The notes below the pieces were generated by a model. That model was not told the DNA's origin. It searched no databases and saw only the letters and a program-made list of their open reading frames with translations. This document shows positions 11,348 to 21,239 of a stretch of 64,000 nt of DNA, in pieces. A program made the translations under genes and the position numbers. Position 1 is the first letter of the stretch. The number at the start of each line of letters is the position of its first letter. Source of the stretch: an uncultured Pelagibacteraceae bacterium (GTDB lineage Bacteria; Pseudomonadota; Alphaproteobacteria; Pelagibacterales; Pelagibacteraceae); the NCBI GenBank assembly GCA_902600485.1, contig CACKJD010000001.1, forward strand, positions 234,392-298,391, given 5' to 3'.

Positions 11348-13114
11348 TCAGTTAAAATTAAAATTCATAATGTTTGAACTTCCTGAAATGGCAGATTTAT
11401 AGTGTTGTTCAGCCCTAGGTAATACTTTTTCAAAATAAAATTTAGCAGTATTTATTTTGTCATCATAGAATTTCTTATTTTCTTCGTAATCTTTAAAACT
11501 TACTTGAAGTGTTTTAATCCAAGCAAAGGCCAAAGAAATATAACCAAGTGTTTTCAAATAATCATTTGCTGCCGCGCTTACATCATCTCTGTTAGTCTCA
11601 GATCTATCAATTGTCCATTCACTGAATTTTTTAAGGATTTCTAGATAATTATTAAATTCTTTAACAAACGGTTTAATTTTTTCGTTATTTGAATTAGTTT
11701 CAGATTTAATAAGATCTAAGAATTTATTAATTATGTTTCCATTTTTATTTGATAATTTTCTAAAAACTAAATCAGCAGCCTGCACTGAATTGGTCCCTTC
11801 GTAAATAGGTGTTATTCTATTATCTCTGTATAATTGCTCTATACCTTGATCTTTTGTATACCCGTATCCTCCATATATTTGCATTGCATCACTAGTAATT
11901 TCCATACCTAAATCTGAAAATAAAGATTTTACAACTGGTGTCATTAATGAAACCATATCTGATGCATCTTGTTTAATTTTCTGATCACTATGATTTAAGC
12001 TAACTTCAGTTTGTTGTGACAACCAAAAACATAATGCTCTTTCTCCCTCAATTATTGATTTCATGTTTAATAATGACTTTCTTATATCTGCATGTTCAAT
12101 AATTAAATCTGCATTTCCATTTTGAGATTTGTTATTATTGCTTTTACCTTGTTTTCTCTCTTTAGCATAGCTTAATGAATTCTGGTAAGCGATTTCTGAA
12201 ATCCCTAAACCTTGAATTCCAACGACAATTCTCTCTAGGTTCATCATAGTAAACATTTGACTTAATCCTTTATTTTTAGGACCAATCATAAATCCAGTTG
12301 CGTCATCAAAATTTAAAACACAGGTTGCTGAACCTTTGATGCCCATTTTTGTTTCTATAGATCCTGTTGAAATTCCATTTCTTGCACCAATTGTTCCATC
12401 ATTTTTTACAACAAATTTTGGAACTAAAAATAAACTTATTCCTTTAGTTCCTTTAGGTGAGTCTGTTGCTCTCGCAATTACTAAATGGATTATATTTTCA
12501 GTAAGATCATGGTCTCCAGATGTAATAAATATTTTTTGACCTGTAATTTTATAAGTTCCATCTTGTTGTTCTACTGCTTTTGTTTTTAATAAACCTAAAT
12601 CTGTTCCACAGACTGGCTCTGTTAAACACATTGTACCACTCCATTTACCCTCAACCATTTTGGGAAGATATTTATCTTTAATTTCATCTGAGGCGTGATG
12701 ATGAATACAATTATAAGCACCGAGAGTTAATTCACTATAAAGTTTAAAAGCCAAACTAGCAGATGATATCATCTCATCAAAAAAAGCACTTACAGTTCTA
12801 GGCATTCCCTGTCCACCATATTTTGGATCGCAGGATAATGAAGTCCATCCATCCTCAATATATTTTTGATAAACTTCTTTATATCCAGGCGGTGTTCTTA
12901 CTACGCCATTTTCTAGAACTGCAGGATTATCGTCTCCAGCTTTTGCAAGTGGTAAAATTAAATTTTCATTTATTTTTGCTGCTTCTTCTAAAATGTTTTT
13001 AACGAGATCTGGACTGACTTCTTTATACTTTTCTAAGTCATTATAATTTTTATTGTCTCTTAATTTCTCAAAAAGAAACATCATATCTTCAACAGGTGCT
13101 GTATAAGTTGTCAT
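11348..13114 (-). CDS. dmdC: Methylmercaptopropionyl-CoA dehydrogenase DmdC
   Basis: A 588-aa FAD-linked acyl-CoA dehydrogenase, expected to oxidise MMPA-CoA to methylthioacryloyl-CoA. It has the long architecture of this subfamily: N, middle and C domains plus an extra C-terminal domain after about residue 460. The FAD-binding segment MCLTEPVCGTDLG is near residue 165. The catalytic base is Glu439 in the PIYEGTNSVQA motif. It is the first gene of the dmdC-dmdB-hydrolase-dmdA set and follows leuB by 33 bases. The substrate is inferred from context; the fold and chemistry are clear. Confidence 0.87.
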   Translation of the reverse strand: MTTYTAPVEDMMFLFEKLRDNKNYNDLEKYKEVSPDLVKNILEEAAKINENLILPLAKAGDDNPAVLENGVVRTPPGYKEVYQKYIEDGWTSLSCDPKYGGQGMPRTVSAFFDEMISSASLAFKLYSELTLGAYNCIHHHASDEIKDKYLPKMVEGKWSGTMCLTEPVCGTDLGLLKTKAVEQQDGTYKITGQKIFITSGDHDLTENIIHLVIARATDSPKGTKGISLFLVPKFVVKNDGTIGARNGISTGSIETKMGIKGSATCVLNFDDATGFMIGPKNKGLSQMFTMMNLERIVVGIQGLGISEIAYQNSLSYAKERKQGKSNNNKSQNGNADLIIEHADIRKSLLNMKSIIEGERALCFWLSQQTEVSLNHSDQKIKQDASDMVSLMTPVVKSLFSDLGMEITSDAMQIYGGYGYTKDQGIEQLYRDNRITPIYEGTNSVQAADLVFRKLSNKNGNIINKFLDLIKSETNSNNEKIKPFVKEFNNYLEILKKFSEWTIDRSETNRDDVSAAANDYLKTLGYISLAFAWIKTLQVSFKDYEENKKFYDDKINTAKFYFEKVLPRAEQHYKSAISGSSNIMNFNFN

Positions 13115-13147
13115 TTTTTTTACTATACTTAAATTAAGATAATTTAA

Positions 13148-14257
13148 TTATTTTTGCAAACACGCAATAATCGCATCCCCCATCATAGAGGTGGAAACTT
13201 CTTTTTTTCCTTTAGAAATAATGTCTTTTGTCCTTAATCCATCGTCTAAAACTTTCTGAACTGCATTGTCCAATTCAGTGGACTCTTTATCTAAGTTTAA
13301 AGAATATTTTAAAGCCATTGAAAAACTTAAAATTGTTGCAATTGGATTAGCAATACCTTTGCCTGCGATATCTGGAGCAGAACCATGCACAGGTTCGTAC
13401 ATTGATCTTAAATTTCCATCTTTATCTTTTGCACCAAGTGAGGCTGAAGGTAGTAATCCTAATGAACCTGTAAGCATTGCTGCTTCATCAGAAAGTATAT
13501 CTCCAAACAAATTATCAGTTACTATTACATCGAATTGTTTTGGATTTCTTAATAACTGCATGGCACAGTTATCCGCAAGCATGTGTTCTAAATTTACGTC
13601 TTTATAGTCTTTTTTGTGAAGAGTAGTTACCTCCTCTTTCCAAAGTTGACCAGCTTCCATAACATTTGATTTCTCACAAGAAGTAACTTTATTATTTCTT
13701 TTTTTGGCTAATTCAAAAGCAACTCTTGCAACTCTTTCAATTTCTTTGGATGTATATGTATGAGTATTAATTCCTTTTCTCTCTCCATTATCGATGGGCT
13801 TTATACCTCTTGGTTCACCAAAATAAATTCCTCCAGTCAATTCCCTTACAATCATTATATCAAGTCCTGATACTATTTCGGGTTTTAAACTAGAAGCCTC
13901 AACTAATTGTTTAAAACAAATAGCAGGTCGTAAATTTGCAAAAAGTTTAAGTTCTTTTCTTAATTTTAGTAATGCTCTTTCTGGTTTTTTAGAAAAATCT
14001 AAGTTATCCCATTTAGGGCCTCCTACAGCGCCTAAAATTACTGCTTCACATTCTAAGGCTTTAAAAAATACTTCATCGGTAATGGGAGTTTTAAATTTAT
14101 CATACGCAGCCCCACCTACTAAATCTTGATCTACTTCGAAATCAAGAGATCTGTTTTTATTAAACCATTCAATTATTTTTTTTACTTCATTGATTACTTC
14201 TGGACCAATACCATCCCCAGGTAAAAGTAAAATTTTTCTTTTTTTTACTTTAATCAT
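13148..14257 (-). CDS. leuB: 3-isopropylmalate dehydrogenase
   Basis: Third step of leucine synthesis: NAD-dependent oxidative decarboxylation of 3-isopropylmalate. The family markers are [11 protein letters not shown] at the N-terminus, the Arg-rich substrate segment around [17 protein letters not shown], the metal-binding [15 protein letters not shown] and the NAD-binding [14 protein letters not shown]. The length of 369 aa is normal. It overlaps leuD by eight bases and precedes the DMSP genes. Confidence 0.96.
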   Translation of the reverse strand: MIKVKKRKILLLPGDGIGPEVINEVKKIIEWFNKNRSLDFEVDQDLVGGAAYDKFKTPITDEVFFKALECEAVILGAVGGPKWDNLDFSKKPERALLKLRKELKLFANLRPAICFKQLVEASSLKPEIVSGLDIMIVRELTGGIYFGEPRGIKPIDNGERKGINTHTYTSKEIERVARVAFELAKKRNNKVTSCEKSNVMEAGQLWKEEVTTLHKKDYKDVNLEHMLADNCAMQLLRNPKQFDVIVTDNLFGDILSDEAAMLTGSLGLLPSASLGAKDKDGNLRSMYEPVHGSAPDIAGKGIANPIATILSFSMALKYSLNLDKESTELDNAVQKVLDDGLRTKDIISKGKKEVSTSMMGDAIIACLQK

Positions 14258-14855
14258 TAAAAATCCAAGGCTTCGATGACTTTATTTTGCTTTCATAAGC
14301 TGAAATCTTTGAAGACTGGGCTAACGAAAGAGAGATATCATCTAAACCTTCTAGAAGGCATTTTTTTTTAAATTCATCAATTTCAAACTTAATTTCATTA
14401 TTTCCAAATTTTATAGACTGGTCCTCCAAGTTTATCGATATTTCTTCTTTTCTTTTAGAGTATTCAGATAATTCTTTTATTACTTCCTCTTTGACAGTTA
14501 TTGGTAAGATGCCATTTTTGAAACAATTATTGTAAAATATATCTGCATAACTAGAACTTATTACACAAGTAATACCAAAGTCTAAAAGTGCCCAAGGCGC
14601 ATGTTCTCTCGATGAGCCACATCCAAAATTTTTACCAGTGATTAATATTTTTGATTGATTGTAAGGTTCATTGTTTAGAACAAAGTCAGAAATTTCTTTA
14701 CCTTCATCATCATACCTCATCTCGAAAAAAAGATTTTTTCCTAAACCTGTCCTTTTAATAGTTTTTAAAAATTGTTTAGGAATTATCATATCAGTATCGA
14801 TATTAACTATTGGTATGTATGCAGGAATGCTTTTTAATTTATTAAACTTTTTCAT
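14250..14855 (-). CDS. leuD: 3-isopropylmalate dehydratase small subunit
   Basis: Small swivelling-domain subunit of isopropylmalate isomerase, partner of LeuC. The conserved N-terminal [19 protein letters not shown] and the [15 protein letters not shown] substrate-binding motif are present. At 201 aa it is full length. The start overlaps the leuC stop by one base. Confidence 0.96.
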   Translation of the reverse strand: MKKFNKLKSIPAYIPIVNIDTDMIIPKQFLKTIKRTGLGKNLFFEMRYDDEGKEISDFVLNNEPYNQSKILITGKNFGCGSSREHAPWALLDFGITCVISSSYADIFYNNCFKNGILPITVKEEVIKELSEYSKRKEEISINLEDQSIKFGNNEIKFEIDEFKKKCLLEGLDDISLSLAQSSKISAYESKIKSSKPWIFND

Positions 14856-16258
14856 TAATTTTTATACTTTCTTACATCATCAAAATTTCCAGAAATTGCT
14901 GCAGCTGCTGCCATAGCTGGGCTAACTAAATGTGTTCTACCACCTCTACCCTGTCTACCCTCAAAATTTCTGTTAGATGTTGATGCGCATCTTTCCTCTG
15001 GTTTAAGTTTATCAGCATTCATTGCTAAACACATGGAACATCCTGGTTCTCTCCATTCAAATCCAGAATTTAAAAATATTTTATCTAAACCCTCTTGTTC
15101 AGCTTGTTCTTTTACTAACCCTGATCCTGGAACGACCATGGCTTTTACATGAGATGCAATTTTCTTATCCTTTAGAATTTTTGCTGCATCTCTTAAATCT
15201 TCAATTCTACCATTTGTACAGCTACCTATGAAAACTTTGTCAATTTTTATATCTTTAATTAATGTATTTGGTTTGAGACCCATATATTTTAAAGATCTTT
15301 CAATCGAGTTTCTTCTGTCATTATCTTTTTCATCAGAAGGATTAGGGACTTTTCCATCTATAGTAATGACATCTTGTGGTGATGTACCCCAAGTAACCAT
15401 CGGCTGTATGTCTTCTCCTTTAAGTGAAACTTCTTTATCAAAATTAGCGTTATTATCTGAATTAAGTTTACTCCAATATTCAACTGCTTTATCCCAGATT
15501 TCATTTTTTGGTGCCATCGGTTTACCTTTTAAATATCTAAATATCTTTTCGTCAGGAGCTATCAATCCTGCTCGTGCTCCGCCTTCGATTGTCATGTTGC
15601 AAATTGTCATTCTATTTTCCACTGTCAATGATGAGATAACATCTCCAGCATATTCAATGACATAACCTGTACCGCCAGCAGTTCCAATTTTTCCTATTAT
15701 TTGTAAAATTACATCTTTAGACGTTACTCCGATTGGTAATTTACCATTAACACTTATTCTTAAATTTTTTGATTTTTTTTGAACCAACGTTTGGGTTGCC
15801 AACACATGCTCAACTTCTGAAGTACCTATTCCAAAAGCTAATGCGCCAAAAGCTCCATGGGTTGCTGTATGACTATCTCCACAAACAATTATGTTCCCAG
15901 GCTGTGTAAATCCTTGCTCTGGCCCAATAATATGTACTATACCCTGTCTTTTATCAGACATTCCAAAAAGTTTAATTCCAAACTCCTTACAATTCCTACC
16001 TAGTGTATCAACTTGGATTTTAGATTCCTCATCTGCAATACCTTTAGATCTATCTGTAGTTGGAACATTATGATCTGCAACTGCAAGTGTTAATTTGGGA
16101 TTTCTAACTTTCCTGTTAGAATTTCTTAAACCTTCAAAAGCTTGGGGACTAGTAACCTCATGTATTAAATGTCTATCGACAAATAACAAAGATGTGCCAT
16201 CTTCTTGCTGATGTACTAAATGTTCTTCCCAGATTTTATCGTATAAAGTTTTTGACAT
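14855..16258 (-). CDS. leuC: 3-isopropylmalate dehydratase large subunit
   Basis: The aconitase-family large subunit that isomerises 2- to 3-isopropylmalate with a [4Fe-4S] cluster. The three cluster cysteines are visible in [14 protein letters not shown] and in [11 protein letters not shown]. The N-terminal [11 protein letters not shown] and [19 protein letters not shown] motifs are also conserved. The length of 467 aa is normal. It heads leuCDB and follows rplS by 16 bases, so leucine synthesis appears to be co-transcribed with ribosomal genes; leuA is not in the window. Confidence 0.96.
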   Translation of the reverse strand: MSKTLYDKIWEEHLVHQQEDGTSLLFVDRHLIHEVTSPQAFEGLRNSNRKVRNPKLTLAVADHNVPTTDRSKGIADEESKIQVDTLGRNCKEFGIKLFGMSDKRQGIVHIIGPEQGFTQPGNIIVCGDSHTATHGAFGALAFGIGTSEVEHVLATQTLVQKKSKNLRISVNGKLPIGVTSKDVILQIIGKIGTAGGTGYVIEYAGDVISSLTVENRMTICNMTIEGGARAGLIAPDEKIFRYLKGKPMAPKNEIWDKAVEYWSKLNSDNNANFDKEVSLKGEDIQPMVTWGTSPQDVITIDGKVPNPSDEKDNDRRNSIERSLKYMGLKPNTLIKDIKIDKVFIGSCTNGRIEDLRDAAKILKDKKIASHVKAMVVPGSGLVKEQAEQEGLDKIFLNSGFEWREPGCSMCLAMNADKLKPEERCASTSNRNFEGRQGRGGRTHLVSPAMAAAAAISGNFDDVRKYKN

Positions 16259-16274
16259 TTAAAAAAGTTTAATT

Positions 16275-16799
16275 TTATTTAGCCTTTTTAGTGCTGTCTT
16301 CTTTAAGACTCTCATCTTTTTTTAAAGACGGAGATTTATCATCCTCAGGAGTTTCTACTTTATCATCTTTTGTTGTCTGTTTAACAACATTTTCTTCTGT
16401 TACTCCCTCAGGTTTTGTCTCTATATCAATACCGATTTTCTTTTTAATTTTTTCAGCAATTTTTGCCGATTTCCCTGTTCTGTCTCTTAGGTAGTATAGC
16501 TTAGCTCTTCTTACTTTCCCAGATCTTATAACTTTAATAGTATCAACAATTGGACTAAAGAGTGCAAATGTTCTTTCAACTCCTTCGCCAAATGATATTT
16601 TTCTTACGGTAAATGAAGAGTTAATGTCTCTATTTTTTTTTGCGATACAAACGCCCTCGAAATATTGAATTCTTTCTCTCTTTCCTTCTGTAATTCTAAC
16701 ACCAACTTTAATAATATCTCCAGGAAAGAAATCTGGTAATTTTTTTTCTGCTGAGATTTTCTTTACGTTCTGTCTATTTATTTCTTCAATATTTTTCAT
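16275..16799 (-). CDS. rplS: 50S ribosomal protein L19 with charged C-terminal tail
   Basis: Large-subunit ribosomal protein at the 30S-50S interface. I use the ATG at 16799 ([14 protein letters not shown], 174 aa); an upstream TTG at 16814 would add five residues. The L19 core ([20 protein letters not shown] and [19 protein letters not shown]) ends near residue 120. After it comes a tail of about 55 residues rich in Lys, Glu, Asp and Thr that ordinary L19 lacks. The tail looks disordered. trmD lies immediately upstream in the operon. Confidence 0.94.
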   Translation of the reverse strand: MKNIEEINRQNVKKISAEKKLPDFFPGDIIKVGVRITEGKRERIQYFEGVCIAKKNRDINSSFTVRKISFGEGVERTFALFSPIVDTIKVIRSGKVRRAKLYYLRDRTGKSAKIAEKIKKKIGIDIETKPEGVTEENVVKQTTKDDKVETPEDDKSPSLKKDESLKEDSTKKAK

Positions 16800-16815
16800 T
16801 TGTATGTTTATCAAT

Positions 16816-17502
16816 TTAATTCTTTTTATATTTTTGCCACAAGTCTGGTCTTCGGTGGCGTGTTATAGCCTCTGATTGAGATAAACGCCAGTCTTTAATT
16901 TTGCTATGATCTCCTGATAAAAGCACCTCAGGAACTGGTGTTTTTTCCCATATTTGTGGTTTTGTATACTGAGGATACTCCAATAAACCATTTTCAAAAC
17001 TTTCGTCTTTGTAAGAATTTTCATTTCCTAGAACACCCGGCACAAGTCTTAATATGCTATCCAAAATTACGTATGCAGCTGTCTCGCCACCTGACAAAAT
17101 GTAGTCCCCGATACTTATCTCTTCAATACCTCTGGACTCTATAACTCTTTGGTCAATTCCTTCAAAATGACCACAAAGAATATTTATTTTTTTTTCGTTC
17201 AAAAATTTTTTTGCTTTATTTTGATCAAAAGTCTTTCCTTTAGGTGTTAAGTAAATAATTTTTTCATTTTTTTTTAAATTTTGATCTAGTGCTTTTGCAA
17301 CTACATCAGGTTTTAAAACCATTCCTTCACCACCTCCGTAAGGAGTATCATCTACTGTTTTATGCTTATCCTTTGCGTAGTCTCTAATATTGATTACATC
17401 CAAATTCCACAAACTTTTCTCAATTGCTCTTCCATAAATACCTTTGCTTAGAATTCCTGGAAAAAAGTCTGGATATAAAGTGAATATTTTTACTTGAAAC
17501 AT
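16816..17502 (-). CDS. trmD: tRNA (guanine37-N1)-methyltransferase
   Basis: SAM-dependent methylation of G37 in tRNAs, preventing +1 frameshifting. The SPOUT-knot signature is clear: [31 protein letters not shown] and [18 protein letters not shown]. The length of 228 aa is typical. The start overlaps the rpsP stop by one base, and rimM, which normally lies between rpsP and trmD, is not there. Confidence 0.97.
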   Translation of the reverse strand: MFQVKIFTLYPDFFPGILSKGIYGRAIEKSLWNLDVINIRDYAKDKHKTVDDTPYGGGEGMVLKPDVVAKALDQNLKKNEKIIYLTPKGKTFDQNKAKKFLNEKKINILCGHFEGIDQRVIESRGIEEISIGDYILSGGETAAYVILDSILRLVPGVLGNENSYKDESFENGLLEYPQYTKPQIWEKTPVPEVLLSGDHSKIKDWRLSQSEAITRHRRPDLWQKYKKN

Positions 17503-17975
17503 TATTTTTTATTTTCCTCTGCCTTTGGAGCTTCTTTTGGAGCATCAGCTTTTTTCTCTTCCGCCTTTGGAGCTTCTTTTGGAGCATCAGCTTTTTTCTC
17601 TTCCGCCTTTGGAGCTTCTTTTGGAGCATCAGCTTTTTTATCCTCTTTTTTTTCAGCACCAGCATCTTGTTTTTTTCTATCTTTTTTTGGAATAGCTTTG
17701 TTGGGATTATTACCAGCTGCAGGCATTTCAATTAATTTATTCTCCCCTAAAATTCTTGCAACTCTAGTAGTTGGTTTTGCTCCTTGATTTAACCAATATT
17801 TAATTCTCTCAGATTCAAGACCTACTCTATCTTTTTTATCTTTTGGTAACAGGGGATTGAAATATCCTAGTTTTTCTATAAATCTTCCATCTCTTGGAAA
17901 TCTGCTGTCTGCTACAACTATCTTATATACTGGTCTTTTTTTTGTACCGCCCATTGATAATCTAAGTTTTAACAT
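17502..17975 (-). CDS. rpsP: 30S ribosomal protein S16 with repetitive tail
   Basis: Small-subunit ribosomal protein. The first 80 or so residues are a normal S16 ([46 protein letters not shown]). The remainder is a low-complexity Lys/Ala/Glu/Pro tail that nearly doubles the usual length to 157 aa. It ends in three near-identical 14-residue units (consensus [14 protein letters not shown]). It lies 13 bases after ffh and is directly coupled to trmD. Confidence 0.95.
   Translation of the reverse strand: MLKLRLSMGGTKKRPVYKIVVADSRFPRDGRFIEKLGYFNPLLPKDKKDRVGLESERIKYWLNQGAKPTTRVARILGENKLIEMPAAGNNPNKAIPKKDRKKQDAGAEKKEDKKADAPKEAPKAEEKKADAPKEAPKAEEKKADAPKEAPKAEENKK
17521..17646 (-). repeat. Three tandem 42-bp repeats in rpsP tail
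   Basis: Three consecutive 42-bp units (17521-17562, 17563-17604, 17605-17646) encode the repeated 14-residue motif at the S16 C-terminus. The first two are identical by eye, and the third diverges only in its last few bases. The unit length is a multiple of three, so copy-number change keeps the frame. Near-identity at DNA level points to recent expansion or ongoing homogenisation. Confidence 0.93.
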
Positions 17976-17988
17976 TTTTTCTCCTTTA

Positions 17989-19347
17989 TTATTTTAATTG
18001 ATTGAAGAGTTCTGGTGGCAATCCTTTATCCATTAACCCTTTTGTGTTTCCTTTTGACATTTTTTTCATCATGTCAGACATCATTTTAAATTGTTTTAAC
18101 AATTTATTGATAGTGGCAATATCTGTACCAGAGCCATTAGCAATTCTTTTTTTTCTAGATCCATTTATTATTTTAGGATTATCTCTTTCTTGTTTTGTCA
18201 TTGACAATATTACTGCCTCATTTTGAGTTATAATTTTTTCATCAACTCCTGCTTGATCCATTTGTGATTTTAATTTTGAGACACCTGGTAAAAAAGACAT
18301 TACTCCCTCTATACCACCCATTTTTTTCATTTGTCTTAATTGTGTTAAATAATCATCTAGTGAAAATTGTCCTTTTTTTAAAGTTTCTTCAGCTTCTTTT
18401 AATTTTTCTTCGTCGATGTCTTGTGCTGCTTTCTCAACTAGAGAAACGATATCTCCCATACCTAAAATTCTATTTGCAATCCTGTCAGGGTGAAAAATTT
18501 CTAGATTTTCAATTTTTTCTCCTATTCCTAAAAATTTGATTGGCACATTAGCAACATGTTTCATACTAAGTGCTGCACCACCTCTTCCATCTCCATCAGC
18601 ACGTGTTAAAATTATTCCTGTAAGTTTTACTGTATTTCCAAATTCCTTTGCCACATTAGCAGCTACTTGACCAGTAAGTGAATCAGCGACCAGTATTGTT
18701 TCAGTTGGTTTTATGACTTCCTCTATTTGTTTTATTTCACTCATCATCTGTAAATCGATTTGTGTTCTTCCAGCGGTATCAAAAATAATAACATCTGAGC
18801 CATTAAGGTTTGCAGCCGTTAAGGCTCTTCTGCAAATATCCGTGGGTGCTTGACCTTCTATTATTGGCAGTGTTTGAATATTATTTTGCTCACCAAGAAC
18901 TTTTAATTGGTCTTGAGCAGCAGGACGATAGATATCTAAACTTGCCATCATGATCCTTTTTTTGTTATTTTTTTCTAAAAATTTAGATAATTTTGCGGTA
19001 CTAGTTGTCTTACCAGATCCTTGGAGTCCTACCATCATAATTGAAATTGGTGGATTAGATTTTAAATTAATTTCTTGATTTTTATCACCTAAGAAATTTA
19101 CAAGCTCGTCATAGACAATTTTTACAACCATCTGCCCAGGAGCTGTTGATCTTAGAATTTCTTTCCCTAAAACTTTCGGTTTAACATTATTAATAAATTC
19201 TTTTGCGACGTCTAAAGAAACATCTGCCTCTAATAGAGCTTGTCTTATTAATCTTAAACCATCATCAACCTGACCTTCATCAAGTGATGGTGATTTTTTA
19301 AATTTATCGAGTATACCCTCGAATTTATTTGTTAAATTTTCAAACAT
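17989..19347 (-). CDS. ffh: Signal recognition particle protein Ffh
   Basis: SRP54 GTPase that binds signal sequences and SRP RNA for co-translational targeting. In order there are the N domain, the G1 loop GLQGSGKTT (107-115), [20 protein letters not shown], and a C-terminal M domain (about 320-452) containing [15 protein letters not shown] and Met-rich helices. At 452 aa it is normal for the family. It heads the 19-gene minus-strand run, downstream of a structured intergenic region. Its partner FtsY is encoded divergently about 1 kb away. Confidence 0.97.
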   Translation of the reverse strand: MFENLTNKFEGILDKFKKSPSLDEGQVDDGLRLIRQALLEADVSLDVAKEFINNVKPKVLGKEILRSTAPGQMVVKIVYDELVNFLGDKNQEINLKSNPPISIMMVGLQGSGKTTSTAKLSKFLEKNNKKRIMMASLDIYRPAAQDQLKVLGEQNNIQTLPIIEGQAPTDICRRALTAANLNGSDVIIFDTAGRTQIDLQMMSEIKQIEEVIKPTETILVADSLTGQVAANVAKEFGNTVKLTGIILTRADGDGRGGAALSMKHVANVPIKFLGIGEKIENLEIFHPDRIANRILGMGDIVSLVEKAAQDIDEEKLKEAEETLKKGQFSLDDYLTQLRQMKKMGGIEGVMSFLPGVSKLKSQMDQAGVDEKIITQNEAVILSMTKQERDNPKIINGSRKKRIANGSGTDIATINKLLKQFKMMSDMMKKMSKGNTKGLMDKGLPPELFNQLK

Positions 19348-19506
19348 ATTTTAATCCAGCAGTCATCGCACCAGTGGGCGAACCCTCGCTGACTGGTGTC
19401 GATCTCTTTGTTTCCAAAGACACCGCAAAATGTTGTTTTTTTGCGGAAGTGGTGAGAAACTATAATAGAGGTTCAAAAAGTCAATAAATAAGTTAAGTAT
19501 AAATAT
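19348..19506. promoter_or_regulatory. Structured divergent intergenic region (ffh/dapF)
   Basis: These 159 bases between two divergent genes hold several inverted repeats. Arms CACCAGT/ACTGGTG (19369-19375, 19392-19398) enclose a GGG-CGAA-CCC hairpin. An alternative outer stem CAGTCA/TGACTG is at 19360-19365 and 19390-19395. GGTGTC/GACACC (19395-19400, 19419-19424) caps an inner CTTTG/CAAAG stem. CCGCAAAA/TTTTGCGG lies at 19423-19430 and 19439-19446. The first and third share 19395-19398 and so exclude each other, as in a regulatory switch. It may be an ffh leader or a small RNA; I did not find the conserved SRP RNA tetraloop motif. Confidence 0.6.
19438..19466 (+). promoter_or_regulatory. 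Candidate dapF promoter
   Basis: A perfect TATAAT at 19461-19466 lies 40 bases before the dapF ATG, with a weak TTTTTG at 19438-19443, 17 bases upstream, as the -35 element. The -35 overlaps the right arm of the CCGCAAAA hairpin. This is the only canonical -10 in the gap on the plus strand. Confidence 0.45.
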
Positions 19507-20319
19507 ATGGATTTTAAAGCATATAAAATGGACGGTTTAGGAAATGACTTTGTTATTATCGATCAAAGAGATAGTGACTTTGAATTAAATAAGTCTCAAA
19601 TAAAAAGTATTTGTGACAGAAAAAAAATTGGTTGCGATCAACTAATTTTAGTTAAAAAAAGTGAAAAAGTTGATGCTTATTTAATTTTTAAAAATTCTGA
19701 TGGATCCGACTCAGCAGCTTGTGGTAATGGTACGAGATGTGTAGCAAGCCTTTTGTCAAAAGAAAATGCTAAAAGTGAAATCACATTTGAAACGGAGAGC
19801 GGTATTCTAAAATCTAAAATCTTAAATGAGAATAATATCCAAACTAATATTGGAATTCCTAAAACAAATTGGAATGAAATACCTTTAGCAAAAGAAGTAG
19901 ATACAAAGAATGTTGAAATTAAAGTAGATAATCTTAATTTTTCAGGGACAGCAGTGAATGTTGGAAATCCGCATATAATTTTTTTTACTGAAGATTTAGA
20001 TAAAATTCAAATAAAAGACATAGGGCCTAAAATTGAAAGTAATTCTTTGTTTCCAGAAAAAGTAAACGTGACATTTGCAAAAAAAATTAATGATAAACAT
20101 TTTAAGGTTTTACATTGGGAAAGAGGGGCAGGCTTGACTAAAGCTTGTGGTACTGCAGCGTGTGCTACAGCAATTGCAGGTGAAATAAATAAAGTTTCAA
20201 TTTATCCTACTGAAATTGAATTTAAATTAGGAAAGATCAAAATAAATAAGGACGTTGATGGAAATATCCTTATGGAAGGAAATGTATCTAATATAAAAAA
20301 AATTCATTTAAACCTATGA
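19507..20319 (+). CDS. dapF: Diaminopimelate epimerase
   Basis: Converts LL- to meso-diaminopimelate for lysine and peptidoglycan. The protein is 270 aa, with the two active-site cysteines in AACGNGTRCVA (Cys72) and KACGTAACATA (near residue 218), and the N-terminal KMDGLGNDFVIID signature. The ATG at 19507 gives the expected N-terminus. It overlaps ftsY by four bases (ATGA), so the two are translationally coupled. Confidence 0.96.
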   Translation: MDFKAYKMDGLGNDFVIIDQRDSDFELNKSQIKSICDRKKIGCDQLILVKKSEKVDAYLIFKNSDGSDSAACGNGTRCVASLLSKENAKSEITFETESGILKSKILNENNIQTNIGIPKTNWNEIPLAKEVDTKNVEIKVDNLNFSGTAVNVGNPHIIFFTEDLDKIQIKDIGPKIESNSLFPEKVNVTFAKKINDKHFKVLHWERGAGLTKACGTAACATAIAGEINKVSIYPTEIEFKLGKIKINKDVDGNILMEGNVSNIKKIHLNL

Positions 20320-21236
20320 TAAATATTTTTAAAAAATTTAAAGACGGTTTAAAAAAAACTACTTCAAATTTTTCTAAAGGTATTAAAGAAATCATAATTA
20401 ACAAAGAAATTGGTGATAAAGAATTAGAAAAAATTGAAGAATTTTTGATCCAATCAGATGTTGGGGTAAAAGCATCTTCTGAAATTAGAGAGGAAATTTC
20501 TAACCGTAAAATTGATCCGAGTAAGAACGAACTTGAAGAGATTCAAAATATTATAAATAATTATATAAATTCTTTATTGAAACCTTTAGAAAACAAAAAT
20601 TTTTTTAGTAAAACTCAAGAGAGAAAAGCAGTTCTTATCTCTGGAGTAAATGGTGTAGGCAAAACCACAACAATTGCAAAAATGTCAAAACTTTATAAAT
20701 CAAATCATAATGAAGTAATTTTTGTAGCTTGTGACACATTTAGAGCAGCAGCAATTGATCAGCTGGAGAGATGGTCAAAAAAATTAAATTGCGAAATAAT
20801 TAAGTCCGAACCAGGAAGTGATCCTGCATCTGTTGCCTATAAGGCTATGGAGTTTGCAAAGAAAAATAATGTAGATATTACTTTAATAGATACAGCGGGT
20901 AGATTGCAAAATAAAAAAAATTTAATGGATGAATTTAAAAAAATTGGAAATGTAATAAAAAAAATAGATGAGAAAGCGCCACAAGATGTAATTTTAGTCT
21001 TAGACGCTACATCTGGTCAAAACGCTATAAATCAAGTCGAAGAATTCAATAAGATTATACCAATCACAGGGTTAATTATGACCAAACTTGATGGTACAGC
21101 AAAAGGTGGTATTTTAATTGCAGTTTCTAAAAAATTTCAGTTACCGATTATCGCTTTAGGGTTTGGTGAAAAAGAGGATGATCTTCAAATCTTTGATAGT
21201 GAAAGTTTTTCTAAAAATTTCATTAATTTTAATTGA
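20316..21236 (+). CDS. ftsY: Signal recognition particle receptor FtsY
   Basis: SRP receptor GTPase at the inner membrane. At 306 aa it is essentially the NG domain with a short basic N-terminal helix (MINIFKKFKDGLKK), lacking the long acidic A domain of E. coli FtsY. The G1 loop GVNGVGKTT (about 110-118), DTAGRLQNKKNLM and TKLDGTAKGG are present. The short N-terminus fits genome streamlining and probably serves as the membrane-binding amphipathic helix. Confidence 0.96.
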   Translation: MINIFKKFKDGLKKTTSNFSKGIKEIIINKEIGDKELEKIEEFLIQSDVGVKASSEIREEISNRKIDPSKNELEEIQNIINNYINSLLKPLENKNFFSKTQERKAVLISGVNGVGKTTTIAKMSKLYKSNHNEVIFVACDTFRAAAIDQLERWSKKLNCEIIKSEPGSDPASVAYKAMEFAKKNNVDITLIDTAGRLQNKKNLMDEFKKIGNVIKKIDEKAPQDVILVLDATSGQNAINQVEEFNKIIPITGLIMTKLDGTAKGGILIAVSKKFQLPIIALGFGEKEDDLQIFDSESFSKNFINFN

Positions 21237-21239
21237 TCA

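Noticed and set aside
17420..17787. Lys/Leu-rich or Ala/Phe-rich frames over the rpsP tail repeats
   Set aside because: They are alternative readings of the 42-bp repeat in rpsP and are not independent genes.
19348..19506. Signal recognition particle (4.5S) RNA next to ffh
   Set aside because: The region is structured and close to ffh, but neither strand contains the conserved GGAA-type apical motif with flanking GUCAGG and AGCAG. Only a generic regulatory call is justified.
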